This document shows positions 32,720 through 41,912 of a stretch of 64,000 bases of DNA, in pieces (position 1 is the first letter of the stretch; every line of letters starts with the position of its first letter). Below the pieces are notes generated by a model, which saw only the letters and a list, made by a program, of their open reading frames with translations, did not search any database and had not been told where the DNA came from. The DNA is taken from the IMG/VR virus record IMGVR_UViG_3300042731_005935, positions 1 to 64,000 of that record, one strand, 5' to 3'. Origin of the DNA: a virus. The translations under genes were made by a program, and so were the position numbers.

Positions 32720-32835
32720 ACTAAGGAATAAATTATAAAAAATCAAGATAACCAATTAATATATCCACCTAATCTTTTAAATATCCATAATTGCTCCGCT
32801 TGGCGGAAAGTAAATGGAGAAAAGAGGAGTAGAAA

Positions 32836-34326
32836 ATGAAAAAGAAAGATAAAAGAACCATTGGCATTTTCACGAATTTTCAAGAGTTTAATCCTGGTTA
32901 TAGCCTAACCGGCATTGTTGTTGATCAATCATTAATGCTCCTGGAAAACGGACATGATGTTCATGTGTTCGTCAATGAAACCTTCAATTCGAAATACAAT
33001 CAGGACGCAAGAATCTCCTACCTAATGAATAAATTCAGAGGGAAATTTCATTTACATAAAGCGACCAAGTTTATGCATTTGATTGATTATGAAACAAAAT
33101 CCACCCTTACGGAAGACCACAAAAAAGCCCTAATCGATGCTGCAAAGATCTTTACAGATAGCATTTTAAAATTTGACATTGATCGGATTTATACCCACGA
33201 TTTTATTTTTACTGGATGGAATCTTCCGTATGCTCTTGCAATAAAAGAAGCAAGCAGACTTCTATCCATAGCTGGCAAACAAGTTTATTGGCTCCATTGG
33301 ATCCATAGTGTGCCAGGATCCCATCGGAGAGATTGGTGGGATATTAATCAGTATGGGGATAATCATCTGATTGTATTTCCAAATAATATTGAAATTAATC
33401 GGATATGTGAAACATTTATGACAAATCCGTCAAGGGTCCGTATGATTCCACACATTAAAGATATCCGTACATGGTACGATTTTTCTGATGAATCGTGGGA
33501 ATTCACAAAACGGTATCCTCAGATAATGGAAGCAAATGTGGTCCAAGTTTATCCTATCTCAACCGACCGCATGTCAGCAAAGCAATTACAATTGGTGATC
33601 AAAATATTTGGTTATATGAAACAAGCCAAAGTTCCTGTTTTCCTGTGTGCTGCAAATCAATGGGCTACCGGTCGCCGGCGCAAGGAAGATGTTAATAAAT
33701 ACATCCTTCTTGCGGAACATTGTGGTCTTGAATATGGTAAGGAATTTGTCTTTACTTCTGAATATTCATATGATCCAGTACTTAATGATATTATCGAAAG
33801 CTCGGAGAATTTCGAGGAATTAGATCAAAGATTACCGAAATGCGAATCTTCCGGAGATGAAAAAGATGATACATATGGGCAATTCCTAAAAGGTATTAAA
33901 TGGGATGGTGATTTTGCGGAAGAAAAAGTCCGACTTCTGCAACTCTCCCAACCATATGCTACAGGTATCAGCCGCCGGATGCTTCGCGAACTTCAACTCC
34001 TATCTAATTTATTTATTTTTCCAACCCGTGAGGAGAGTTTTGGATTGGTTGGGCCAGAGGCAGCATTTTCAGGTGCCTTATGTATTATTAATCGAAGCTT
34101 AATTATGCAGTTTGAGGTTATGGGTTCAAATGCTCCGGCGTTTGACTTTGGTTCACACTATAATAATACTCCAAGTATTAATGATGAAAAATATATCCGT
34201 GGAGTCTCCTTTGCGATTCTAAATCGGATTTATTCTAATGAGGCGATCACGACCAAAATCCATTGTCGCCGGCGATACAACATGAACTCGATTTATAACC
34301 GGTATTATGTTCCCAATGCAATATAA
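32836..34326 (+). CDS. Glycosyltransferase, GT-B fold (496 aa)
   Basis: First gene of the sugar cassette. The N-terminal domain begins with a strand (TIGIFTNFQEFNPGYSLTG) followed by a helix with D-Q-S-L-M-L-L, as in GT4 enzymes. The C-terminal domain has FIFPTREESFGLVGPEAAFSGALCI, the E-x7-E region that binds the nucleotide sugar. An extra 60-residue insertion near residue 320 is acidic. The substrate cannot be told. The start has a GAGGAGTAGAAA site. Confidence 0.75.
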   Translation: MKKKDKRTIGIFTNFQEFNPGYSLTGIVVDQSLMLLENGHDVHVFVNETFNSKYNQDARISYLMNKFRGKFHLHKATKFMHLIDYETKSTLTEDHKKALIDAAKIFTDSILKFDIDRIYTHDFIFTGWNLPYALAIKEASRLLSIAGKQVYWLHWIHSVPGSHRRDWWDINQYGDNHLIVFPNNIEINRICETFMTNPSRVRMIPHIKDIRTWYDFSDESWEFTKRYPQIMEANVVQVYPISTDRMSAKQLQLVIKIFGYMKQAKVPVFLCAANQWATGRRRKEDVNKYILLAEHCGLEYGKEFVFTSEYSYDPVLNDIIESSENFEELDQRLPKCESSGDEKDDTYGQFLKGIKWDGDFAEEKVRLLQLSQPYATGISRRMLRELQLLSNLFIFPTREESFGLVGPEAAFSGALCIINRSLIMQFEVMGSNAPAFDFGSHYNNTPSINDEKYIRGVSFAILNRIYSNEAITTKIHCRRRYNMNSIYNRYYVPNAI

Positions 34327-34335
34327 GTGGGCGCC

Positions 34336-35010
34336 ATGCATATTGCTATTATACCAACAATGGAGATGGATCGTTGTCTCGATCTTGTTTACTCTATAAA
34401 TAAAGGGAAAATTAAACCAAGCAGAATTATTATTATCAATAATTCTGGTTCTGTTTACACTAAGGATTTATCTTTATATAATACTATTGTATGTAATTAT
34501 TCTAAAAATATTGGTGTAAATGCAGCATGGAACATTGGTTTAAAACTTGCCAAAGAGCAGTCCTCGCATTTATCTATATTAAATGATGATATTCTAATCA
34601 AAGAAGACTTTTTCAAAAGGATCAATCTCCTTCTTTCCATTAGATTATTACTCGATGTTCCTGTCTTTTGCCCATCTACAACTCATGATAAAACTTTATT
34701 TGATCGGTCGGAAGTAAATAATCATACAAGCCGGACTCATTATATGAGGAAGAAAGAAGGTTGGGCTTTTACAATCCGAGACCGGTTTGTTAAAATGATC
34801 AAACCGATTCCAGAGGAATTATTTGTTTTCTGTGGAGATGATTGGATTTGGAATGAAACGGTTAAGTATGGTACGATGTGGGTAAAAGATGAAAGAAATA
34901 TTATCTACCATACGGTTGGAGCAACTTTAAAAAATAACCCCAAACTCCGTGCTTTATTGAAGCATGAGAAAAGGATATTTCATGGGAAGGGTAAGTCTTG
35001 GAAGGCATAG
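34336..35010 (+). CDS. Glycosyltransferase, GT2-like (224 aa)
   Basis: A compact GT-A type enzyme. It begins MHIAIIPTMEMDRCLDLVYSI with a strand IIIINNSG, then GVNAAWNIGLKLA and LSILNDDILI. The NDD is the metal-binding D-x-D-like site. The short C-terminal part ends in basic residues. The start ATG 34336 was preferred over an in-frame GTG at 34327. It overlaps the acetyltransferase gene by 29 bases. Confidence 0.75.
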   Translation: MHIAIIPTMEMDRCLDLVYSINKGKIKPSRIIIINNSGSVYTKDLSLYNTIVCNYSKNIGVNAAWNIGLKLAKEQSSHLSILNDDILIKEDFFKRINLLLSIRLLLDVPVFCPSTTHDKTLFDRSEVNNHTSRTHYMRKKEGWAFTIRDRFVKMIKPIPEELFVFCGDDWIWNETVKYGTMWVKDERNIIYHTVGATLKNNPKLRALLKHEKRIFHGKGKSWKA

Positions 35011-35494
35011 TTATGGAGATATTAAAGTAATTGGACAACGTTGCCATGTCTATGTTGGTAACTTTTGCTCTATTGCTGACCATGTTAAGGTGATTGTCCT
35101 CGGGCATGATCCAAACAATGTTTCCACATATCCTTTTAATAAGAAAAACTGGCAAAGGGCCGCCGATTCAAAAACGCATCCGGTTGTTTACGGAGATGTC
35201 CATATCGGGAATGATGTTTGGATCGGTTACAATGTAACGATAATGGGTGGAGTAAAGATTTGTGATGGAGCAGTGATTGCTGCCGAATCAGTTGTAACGA
35301 AAAATATTGAACCTTATACAATTAATTATGGTGTTCCAACCAGAGTAAAACGTTTAAGATTTACTCCATCAATTGTTTATAAATTATTAAATATAAAATG
35401 GTGGGAGTGGCCGGATGAAAAGATCGCCGAAAACGCTCATTTGCTTTGCAGTAAAAACATTGATGAATTCATAAGACTTCACGGGAGGAAGTAA
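34982..35494 (+). CDS. Hexapeptide-repeat acetyltransferase (170 aa)
   Basis: The sequence shows left-handed beta-helix repeats: VGNFCSIADHVKVIV, VHIGNDVWIGYNVTIMGGV and DGAVIAAESVVTKNI, with GVPTR at the end. These features are typical of CatB/XAT-like acetyltransferases that act on sugars or antibiotics. In a sugar cassette, O- or N-acetylation of a glycan is the likely role. The C-terminal 40 residues form a helix with WWEWPDEKI, common in this family. Confidence 0.85.
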   Translation: MGRVSLGRHSYGDIKVIGQRCHVYVGNFCSIADHVKVIVLGHDPNNVSTYPFNKKNWQRAADSKTHPVVYGDVHIGNDVWIGYNVTIMGGVKICDGAVIAAESVVTKNIEPYTINYGVPTRVKRLRFTPSIVYKLLNIKWWEWPDEKIAENAHLLCSKNIDEFIRLHGRK

Positions 35495-35495
35495 A

Positions 35496-36068
35496 ATGGC
35501 AATCAAGACACCGAGGGAATATCGGCAGATGGAATTCAGGCAATTACTTTTCGAATTGGTATGCCTGCTCAAACCACATACTTATGTGGAGATTGGAGTA
35601 AAAGACGGGTGGACATTCAATAAGATTGCTCCACTTGTTGAACGCGCCGTTGGTGTGGATATTGTAGCGTCTCCAGTAGAAAGACTTCCACATGTTGAAT
35701 TTATCCATGATAATTCTGCCAGGTTTGCAAAAACATGGAAGGATCCAATCGATTTCCTTTTTATTGATGCATACCACGAATGTGAAGGAGTCTTACTTGA
35801 TTTCTACCGTTTGCATCCTTTCGTTCGGCCAGAAACCGGAATGATTTTTCTCCATGATACATATCCTGTGAAACCGGAATTACTTCTTCCAGGTTATTGT
35901 CACAATGCATGGAGAGCGGCAAAGACGATCCGGGAGAAGTTTGTTGAAGAATTTGAAATTGTTACACTCCCCGGTCCGTGGGCAGGCCTCTCAATACTTC
36001 GGAAATTGAAAGATGGCAGGCACGGGTGGATGGACAAAGATGCCTTCGCTGGAGGGAGAGGAAGATGA
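35496..36068 (+). CDS. SAM-dependent methyltransferase, Methyltransf_24-like (190 aa)
   Basis: Class I methyltransferase signature: TYVEIGVKDGWTFNKIAPLV (motif I), then VGVDI (acidic end of strand 2) and DFLFIDAYHECEGVLLDF (motif IV region). Such enzymes often methylate sugars or macrolide glycans in glycan clusters. It starts one base after the acetyltransferase stop with a GGGAGGAAGTAAA site. The substrate is inferred from context. Confidence 0.8.
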   Translation: MAIKTPREYRQMEFRQLLFELVCLLKPHTYVEIGVKDGWTFNKIAPLVERAVGVDIVASPVERLPHVEFIHDNSARFAKTWKDPIDFLFIDAYHECEGVLLDFYRLHPFVRPETGMIFLHDTYPVKPELLLPGYCHNAWRAAKTIREKFVEEFEIVTLPGPWAGLSILRKLKDGRHGWMDKDAFAGGRGR

Positions 36069-37207
36069 CTAAATTACTTTTTCTTTTTATGAGCCAAGGG
36101 GCAGCATCTCCTGGAACGACTAAACGGGTGTATCCAACAAATGATTGTGGAACAAAATATATGGATGCATTTGCAGGAGAAGGCTATTTCAAGATGCTGG
36201 ATGTACTCCTCAAAAATAAAGTGATTGATGACTTGAAGATTTTCTTTGAGTCGAATGTCCAGCCCGGCATAGCGTCCTGGGTGAAGGGCCCTTCAACATA
36301 TTGCGAAGTAATTCCGGAGATTCGTTTTGTTGAGGAGTATATTGAGGAGGACACAATCATCTTTGTCCGCGGCGGGTTTAAACACTGGCATGATTTACTT
36401 TTGAAATACAAAAATAAAAATTGGCTTTTACTTTATGGTGCAAATACCGGAAGAGAAAGATGGACATGGTGGGATATTATTTTTGATGATATCTTGTGTA
36501 AAAATGAAATTGATCGGCATGGAAGATATTGGTTTCCTTTTATCAAACCAATAAATGAGGAGATGTTTTTTCCGGAAGATACGATACGGCAGCAACCAAT
36601 TCCTCAATGGGACTTTTGCATCGGAGCATCTCATATTCATGACAGGAAAGGACAATGGAGAATTTTTAACGCTATACTGGAATATAATAAAAAATATGGA
36701 GAACTTCATACGATTATGCCTGGCGGACCGCGACGTGGATTGAAAACGCTTGAGATGATTAAAAATCTTCCGAATGCAAAGTATGTAGAAACGCCCGGTC
36801 ATGTTCATCGAACCGAACTTCAGAGAATTTTTAATGATTCAAAATATTTTATCCACTTTGGTGCTCATGGACAAAATGACCGCGGTCCGATTGAGGCACT
36901 TGCATGTGGGACACCTGTAGTAATTGGTTCTCCGAGTTATCATGCACCATTCTTATCTGATATATGTTACACGGGTTGCAATATTAATGATCCGGTTTCG
37001 ATAGCAGAGAGTTTGAAGATATTACTTGAACGCTGGACAATTGAGGAGAAAAGTAAAACATATTGGAAATATAAGAAGAAAAGTGGATTCAATGAAATAA
37101 TTATTCCAAGGATGATAATGCTATTTTCTCTCATAAAACACATGAAACCAACAATAAAGGCAAAACAACTTATAATGGAGGAGGTAATGAATCATGCGAT
37201 CAGTTAG
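36065..37207 (+). CDS. Glycosyltransferase, GT-B-like (380 aa)
   Basis: The second GT-B candidate of the cassette. The C-terminal half has LQRIFNDSKYFIHFGAHGQ then DRGPIEALACGTPVVIGSPS, the donor-binding core of GT4-type enzymes. The N-terminal half is less typical. The ATG at 36065 lies in the end of the methyltransferase gene, after GGAGGGAGAGGAAG. It overlaps the next gene by 14 bases. Confidence 0.75.
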   Translation: MTKLLFLFMSQGAASPGTTKRVYPTNDCGTKYMDAFAGEGYFKMLDVLLKNKVIDDLKIFFESNVQPGIASWVKGPSTYCEVIPEIRFVEEYIEEDTIIFVRGGFKHWHDLLLKYKNKNWLLLYGANTGRERWTWWDIIFDDILCKNEIDRHGRYWFPFIKPINEEMFFPEDTIRQQPIPQWDFCIGASHIHDRKGQWRIFNAILEYNKKYGELHTIMPGGPRRGLKTLEMIKNLPNAKYVETPGHVHRTELQRIFNDSKYFIHFGAHGQNDRGPIEALACGTPVVIGSPSYHAPFLSDICYTGCNINDPVSIAESLKILLERWTIEEKSKTYWKYKKKSGFNEIIIPRMIMLFSLIKHMKPTIKAKQLIMEEVMNHAIS

Positions 37208-37820
37208 TAAAATGTATGGTGATAGTTTCTTCCATCGTAGGAAGAAGTTGATTTGGCGCGCTCCAATACTTTGTGAAATTATTAAAGAAATATTTCCTGG
37301 TGCAAAAAGTATCATTGATGTTGGTTGCGCCATTGGAGAGTTTGTACATCAATTCCAAAAAATGGGGATATCTTCAGAAGGTATTGAGGGTAGTGAAAGT
37401 GCATTAAAGTACGCATCTCCAGAGACCGGTATATCATTATGGGATATTAGAACACCATTACCTACCTCAAAAACCTGTATTGGTAAAACATGGAATTTGT
37501 GCATGTGTCTTGAAGTTGCAGAACATATCGAAGAGGAATATACAAATATATTTATTGATAATCTTTGCTTCTTATCAAATACTATTTTGATATCTGCTGC
37601 ACCCCCAGGACAACAAGGATACGGTCATTTTAATTGTCAAAAAATGGAATATTGGGAAATCAAATTCGGAATTAGAGACTACAGGAGAAGAGTTGAAAAA
37701 GAAAAGCGTTTTAAAAGTCTCCTTGAACCTTACAAGAGGAAGAAGGGTTTGAGTGGATATTATAACAATATCATGATTTATGAACATAATGATATTATAT
37801 TGCATAAATATTGGGGGTAA
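37194..37820 (+). CDS. SAM-dependent methyltransferase (208 aa)
   Basis: Class I fold with SIIDVGCAIGEFVHQF (motif I), GIEGSESALKYA (acidic strand 2 end) and LCMCLEVAEHIEEEYT (motif IV). This matches the sugar/lipid methyltransferase group more than DNA enzymes. A GGAGGAGGTAATGAATC ribosome site sits inside the preceding gene. It is the second methyltransferase in the cassette. Confidence 0.8.
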   Translation: MRSVSKMYGDSFFHRRKKLIWRAPILCEIIKEIFPGAKSIIDVGCAIGEFVHQFQKMGISSEGIEGSESALKYASPETGISLWDIRTPLPTSKTCIGKTWNLCMCLEVAEHIEEEYTNIFIDNLCFLSNTILISAAPPGQQGYGHFNCQKMEYWEIKFGIRDYRRRVEKEKRFKSLLEPYKRKKGLSGYYNNIMIYEHNDIILHKYWG

Positions 37821-37821
37821 A

Positions 37822-38592
37822 ATGAATAAGGAAATATTTGATATTACTTGTACAGCAACACTTCGACCAGGACTCCTCGATAGAACACTTTCTTCATTTA
37901 CAAAGAATTTATTCAAGGAAAGGATATCTTGTGCAAGGCTTATTATTAATATTGATATGGCTGGTGCAGAAAAAAGCAGAGAAAAACAGAAATTGATTGA
38001 TGTAATCAATGTAATAGATAAATATCCTTTTTGCAGAAGAGAAATTAGGATTGGAAGAGAGCCGCATTTCCCAACAGCTTTTACTTGGTGTATGGATGAA
38101 GTCTACAGCAAGTATTTTTTTCATCTTGAGGAAGATTGGGAATTGCTTTTTCCTATCGATTTTGAAGCAATGTGGGGTTTACTTGACAAGTATGGAGACC
38201 TTGCCCACCTTCGATTATCGCAATTTACTTCCGAAGAGTTTCGGTGTAAAAATTGGAACAAGTTTCTTGTCTGGAACGGAGAATTCTTTGAAGTGCCGCT
38301 CGATGAAAAATTGGTGATCGGATGGGCTGGCCATCCGTCGCTCAATCGATCATCTTTTATAAAAGACTGTCTACCATACATTGATCGAATGGCAAATCCC
38401 GAAAAGCAGATCAAAGGCAAGATACATCCATGTATAACTCAATCAATTAATGCACACAGGTTTGGTTCATTTCATCCACAAAACTCGCCGAATTCAATTG
38501 TGGATATCGGGCGAGAGTGGATGGTCAATAATGGGTGGAGTAAAGCAGGCAATAAAGCCTGGTTCACCAATTGGGAAAGGAGTAATCAGTAA
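37822..38592 (+). CDS. Glycosyltransferase family 2-like (256 aa)
   Basis: A GT-A candidate: ITCTATLRPGLLDRTLSSF at the start, AFTWCMDEVYSKYFFHLEEDWELL in the middle (acidic EED motif at the metal site) and a C-terminal catalytic base region. Starts one base after the previous stop and shares one base with the next gene. Acceptor and donor are unknown. Confidence 0.7.
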   Translation: MNKEIFDITCTATLRPGLLDRTLSSFTKNLFKERISCARLIINIDMAGAEKSREKQKLIDVINVIDKYPFCRREIRIGREPHFPTAFTWCMDEVYSKYFFHLEEDWELLFPIDFEAMWGLLDKYGDLAHLRLSQFTSEEFRCKNWNKFLVWNGEFFEVPLDEKLVIGWAGHPSLNRSSFIKDCLPYIDRMANPEKQIKGKIHPCITQSINAHRFGSFHPQNSPNSIVDIGREWMVNNGWSKAGNKAWFTNWERSNQ

Positions 38593-39632
38593 TGGATTTA
38601 TCTATCATCATTCCGTTTGTTGGAGAATACCCGCAAGTATTATGGACAATTCAATCGATTGCACAAGGCTTGATTGAAACGGAGATTGAGTTTGAAATTA
38701 TTGCAGTGGATAACTACTGCGAACAGGCTGTCCGTCAATGTAATGTGGCAACTCAGAAAGCAATTGACAAATTGAAACAGATTTACTTCAACGAAGGAAG
38801 AGAAATTGAGGCTTCCGATATGTTTGAAATCCATGACATGATCCCGCCAATTTATAAAAATAGAAGCGGAGAGGCAATCAAGGCTTGTGCGCGTGGGAAT
38901 CCGTGGCTCCGTTATGTTGAATATCCTGACAGTTTATCACATTGGCAGGCAAAGCGTGTTGGTGTTCAAGAATCAGATGGAAAAGTTCTCCTGTTTGTTG
39001 ATGCACATACCATTCCGTCGGTTGATGCAATTGAAGAAATGTTTTTAGAATATACACGTGGATCATACAATGAAAATGGAACAATGCATTTACCTTTAAC
39101 ATACAAGATCCTTGAATGGCACCGATTGATCTACAAGTTTTTTGTTGAGAATGAATTTTTCTACAGTTATAAGTTTACTCCTTTCAGACAAGCCAAAGAG
39201 CCGTACGAGGTACAATGCATGTCAACTTGTGGCATGATGATCTCCAGAAGTATTTATGATCAACTCGGCGGCTGGCCAGCAACTCTTGGAGTTTATGGTG
39301 GCGGAGAAAATTTCATGAATTATACGCTGGCAGTATGCGGTTTTAAGAAGTGGATATATCCGCATGGGACGCTTTTTCATCATGCGGATAGACGTGATTA
39401 CCATTGGTATGGTGATAATTTGATTTATAACAGGATGCTTGCTCATTATCTTTTCGGGGGTAAAGACTTGTTGGCGAAGTTTACTTCTATTTGTAAAGGT
39501 AGACCATCTACTCTGCAAATGTTTGCAGAGATGGCCCTTAAGGAAGGTTTCGATCAACGGCAGCAAATCAAATCAATTCAAAAAATGACTATTGAGGAAT
39601 GGGCGGAGAAATGGAGAGAAAATGAACTTTAA
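38592..39632 (+). CDS. Glycosyltransferase family 2 (346 aa)
   Basis: A clear GT2 enzyme: MDLSIIIPFVGEYPQVLWTI, FEIIAVDNY, and VLLFVDAHTIPSVDAI, where DAH occupies the D-x-D-like site. The end has a GGWPATLGVYGGGENFMNY motif usual in GT2 acceptor regions. It is full length. It overlaps the next gene by 11 bases. Confidence 0.8.
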   Translation: MDLSIIIPFVGEYPQVLWTIQSIAQGLIETEIEFEIIAVDNYCEQAVRQCNVATQKAIDKLKQIYFNEGREIEASDMFEIHDMIPPIYKNRSGEAIKACARGNPWLRYVEYPDSLSHWQAKRVGVQESDGKVLLFVDAHTIPSVDAIEEMFLEYTRGSYNENGTMHLPLTYKILEWHRLIYKFFVENEFFYSYKFTPFRQAKEPYEVQCMSTCGMMISRSIYDQLGGWPATLGVYGGGENFMNYTLAVCGFKKWIYPHGTLFHHADRRDYHWYGDNLIYNRMLAHYLFGGKDLLAKFTSICKGRPSTLQMFAEMALKEGFDQRQQIKSIQKMTIEEWAEKWRENEL

Positions 39633-40041
39633 AGATTACCTTTGTAAATTCGAAAGACAAGTAATTTATACAGGGTTTATGATGGGTCGTTTCGGAGAAC
39701 GCAAGGAAGAGATTGTGCCTCTCCGATATGGAAAATTATCAAAGTCGGAATTTGGAGAATTCATTGAAAAGACATTTGATGCTGGTGTTTTACTTGCGAT
39801 CAATTATTATGGACTTTTCAAACTATCGACTGAAATAATTAAAGCGGCTGAATCTGTGAGACATATTTTTGGAGAAATTCGATCCATAAAATCTCCAGTT
39901 GTTCATTTTAATTCCATAAAAATTGAGGATGTTAAGGAACTTGCACCAGAGTTGTTTCCGGATTATCTAGAATTCAAGAAGTATATTGTGGAATTGAGAT
40001 GGGGCCAGCGTGATGCCAGCCCAGATTTAAAGATTATTTAA
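39622..40041 (+). CDS. Hypothetical last gene of the sugar cassette (139 aa)
   Basis: The start at 39622 lies inside the end of the GT2 gene. The protein is mixed alpha/beta with no motif I know; GFMMGRFGERKEEIVPLRYG is its most distinctive stretch. It ends convergent with the first minus-strand gene, with which it overlaps by eight bases. Confidence 0.65.
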   Translation: MNFKDYLCKFERQVIYTGFMMGRFGERKEEIVPLRYGKLSKSEFGEFIEKTFDAGVLLAINYYGLFKLSTEIIKAAESVRHIFGEIRSIKSPVVHFNSIKIEDVKELAPELFPDYLEFKKYIVELRWGQRDASPDLKII

Positions 40042-40417
40042 GAGAGTTCAGGAAGTTAATGAATTTCTGAAACATTGCAAACCATTTTTCACGAATAAGC
40101 CCGCCAAATCCATTTGTCCAGAATTCATTGTTAGCTTGTTGAATTCTTTCCTTATCTGTTTCATATTGCTTCACATAAGGCGGCCAGTTTGGTGTATTTC
40201 CATAGATGGAGATGAGTTCATTTATTTCTGCTTTTGTTTTACAATCAATCAACGGCCGTTTGAAATTTCTGATAAAATTTTCTTGTGCAAGTCTGATTTG
40301 AAGACCAAAACCATCATTGTAAAAATGGGCTTGGTAATGTTCATCAGTCGGTGATACAGGTTGGAGAATTTGAGCTGCTTCTGCCAATGTTTCCTTATTG
40401 AAATATTTTGGTTTCAT
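40034..40417 (-). CDS. Hypothetical protein (127 aa)
   Basis: First minus-strand gene when read from the cassette side; it is the last one of the long leftward series. The protein is soluble and rich in Asn, Phe and Lys. No motif is recognised. An AAAGGAGA site precedes the ATG at 40417. Confidence 0.7.
   Translation of the reverse strand: MKPKYFNKETLAEAAQILQPVSPTDEHYQAHFYNDGFGLQIRLAQENFIRNFKRPLIDCKTKAEINELISIYGNTPNWPPYVKQYETDKERIQQANNEFWTNGFGGLIREKWFAMFQKFINFLNSLK
40047..40071. terminator. Imperfect hairpin between convergent genes
   Basis: TTCAGGAAGTT and AATTTCTGAA form an imperfect stem around AATG at the meeting point of the two transcription units, within the end of the minus-strand gene. 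It may act as a weak bidirectional terminator. No long T run is present. Confidence 0.35.
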
Positions 40418-40438
40418 TTGTTTCTAAATCTCCTTTGT

Positions 40439-40699
40439 TTAAAACTTTTTAAGAAATGTACCAGGATTGATTGCGGTTATAACTCTTTTCAGGCATTCAA
40501 GCATACCTTGAAAAGAAGGATGTACGAGGATCATAATAGCTACATTAAGTTCGTGACCACAACCTATGCAGTTATCTCTCCATATTTTGGTTACGTCCTT
40601 GTCGAAGATACGAAGGTCAATCTTCTGAACCTTGCCGCATTTCGGGCATTGCACCATTGGGGTTCTTTCTTCTTGTTGGATTTTAATTAGTTCGCCCAT
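40439..40699 (-). CDS. Zinc-ribbon protein (86 aa)
   Basis: Two cysteine pairs, CPKCGK and CIGCGH, about 24 residues apart, form a zinc-ribbon site in the first half. The second half is helical. It has an AGGAGAAAAC site. One of many small zinc-ribbon proteins in the leftward region; DNA or RNA contact is possible but not shown. Confidence 0.7.
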   Translation of the reverse strand: MGELIKIQQEERTPMVQCPKCGKVQKIDLRIFDKDVTKIWRDNCIGCGHELNVAIMILVHPSFQGMLECLKRVITAINPGTFLKKF

Positions 40700-40707
40700 G
40701 TTTTCTC

Positions 40708-41328
40708 CTATTCTTTGAATGCTGTAGGTTTGATTTCGGATTCGATTGGCAATTGCTCCAAACGATGGATTAAGTTCAGGAATTCCGAGGAGATTTTGTT
40801 TACATCAATCTCCTCCTTGATTAACCTGGCAAGTGTACGTCGGCCTTTCTCGATATGCTTCCTGGCACCAGCACCGCCAAATTTGGTGCGTTTTTTCATT
40901 ACTTCGGTTATAAGGTGATAAGTGTTCCACCAGTAGGCGTAGACATAGACAAAACGACGACGAAGGTTGACAAGTTGTTCATCCTTTTCTAAATCCAGGT
41001 CTTTTATTTTCGCTCGGAGTATTTTATTAAAATGATGACTCCAGATCCCAAATTCGGTTTCAATGTCTTCCCACATCAACATCCATTTGGCCCTGGATGC
41101 GCGTTCTTTTTTCTTTGCACCCGTCGGTTTTCGAAATGGCAGGATGTATTTTTGCAAAGTTGCAGTTACCAAATCAACCTGTGCCATCATATCAATAGGA
41201 TGCATTTCTTTTAACTTATCTTCATCCCACTCCATGATATTTTCAAGACCAAGTGTGTAAACAAATCCAATTGACTCGATCATCTCCAGTGGAGTTTTTC
41301 TTTTTTCCTCGGTCGTCGTTTCTTCCAT
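40708..41328 (-). CDS. Hypothetical helical protein (206 aa)
   Basis: A mostly helical, charged protein. It shares a base with the stop of the upstream gene. Repeated Trp and Tyr residues (FVYVYAYWWNTYHLITEV) lie near residue 125. I do not recognise it; nothing indicates a membrane location. Confidence 0.7.
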   Translation of the reverse strand: MEETTTEEKRKTPLEMIESIGFVYTLGLENIMEWDEDKLKEMHPIDMMAQVDLVTATLQKYILPFRKPTGAKKKERASRAKWMLMWEDIETEFGIWSHHFNKILRAKIKDLDLEKDEQLVNLRRRFVYVYAYWWNTYHLITEVMKKRTKFGGAGARKHIEKGRRTLARLIKEEIDVNKISSEFLNLIHRLEQLPIESEIKPTAFKE

Positions 41329-41552
41329 TATCGCACCCTTTCACGTTGTTTGATTATCTTCACATTCCGCCTTACCTGCATAATAACCTGGAAAACAAGA
41401 TATGGCCAAATAAGGCAGAAGAAAACTATTAACACGGCGACCCAGAAAGGTTTCTTCCCACGAAGTATTGGGTTACCGATAATTCTGATAATCGTGGCAA
41501 CAAGCCCGATCACCGCTATCGCCAAATAGATTTTTAGAATAAGAAATAACAT
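41328..41552 (-). CDS. Small membrane protein, two spans (74 aa)
   Basis: Two hydrophobic segments (LILKIYLAIAVIGLVATII and FWVAVLIVFFCLIWPYLVF) flank a basic loop, and a strongly basic end follows. It probably lies in the host inner membrane. Function unknown. Confidence 0.65.
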   Translation of the reverse strand: MLFLILKIYLAIAVIGLVATIIRIIGNPILRGKKPFWVAVLIVFFCLIWPYLVFQVIMQVRRNVKIIKQRERVR

Positions 41553-41569
41553 GGTTTTACCTCATAAGT

Positions 41570-41911
41570 TTATTTGATTTGGATATCTTGGTAGATTTGT
41601 ATAATAATCTTTGTTTTCAGGTTGACAGTTATCTCCGTCCAATAACGGTGTTTGACACTACCACTTGATACTTCAAATTCCAGAGAATACTTTAGATATT
41701 TATCATTCTGATTCCATTTCTCACTTCCATCGATGACTCTTACATCTCCACCAGATGCAAGTTGGAATTGATATAAACCACGCATCATGATTCGCTTGGT
41801 TTTGGTATAAATATCTTCGGCGTCCGCTCGTCCGTGAAAAATCACAATCAAAAGAAGTATTACTCCGATTGTGATGATTGATAATGCTTTAGTAAGTTTT
41901 TCCGGTGTCAT
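41570..41911 (-). CDS. Membrane-anchored or exported protein (113 aa)
   Basis: The ATG at 41911, after an AGGAAGGAAC site, gives a protein with one N-terminal membrane segment (ALSIITIGVILLLIVIF) and a soluble part of about 85 residues rich in beta strands. An in-frame start upstream at 41968 would overlap the next gene further. The soluble part probably lies outside the inner membrane. Confidence 0.6.
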   Translation of the reverse strand: MTPEKLTKALSIITIGVILLLIVIFHGRADAEDIYTKTKRIMMRGLYQFQLASGGDVRVIDGSEKWNQNDKYLKYSLEFEVSSGSVKHRYWTEITVNLKTKIIIQIYQDIQIK

Positions 41912-41912
41912 C

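Noticed and set aside
40331-40360. CTGATGA sequence resembling a hammerhead core on the minus strand
   Set aside because: It lies in the coding part of the 40034-40417 gene and no GAAA/stem partners are in place.
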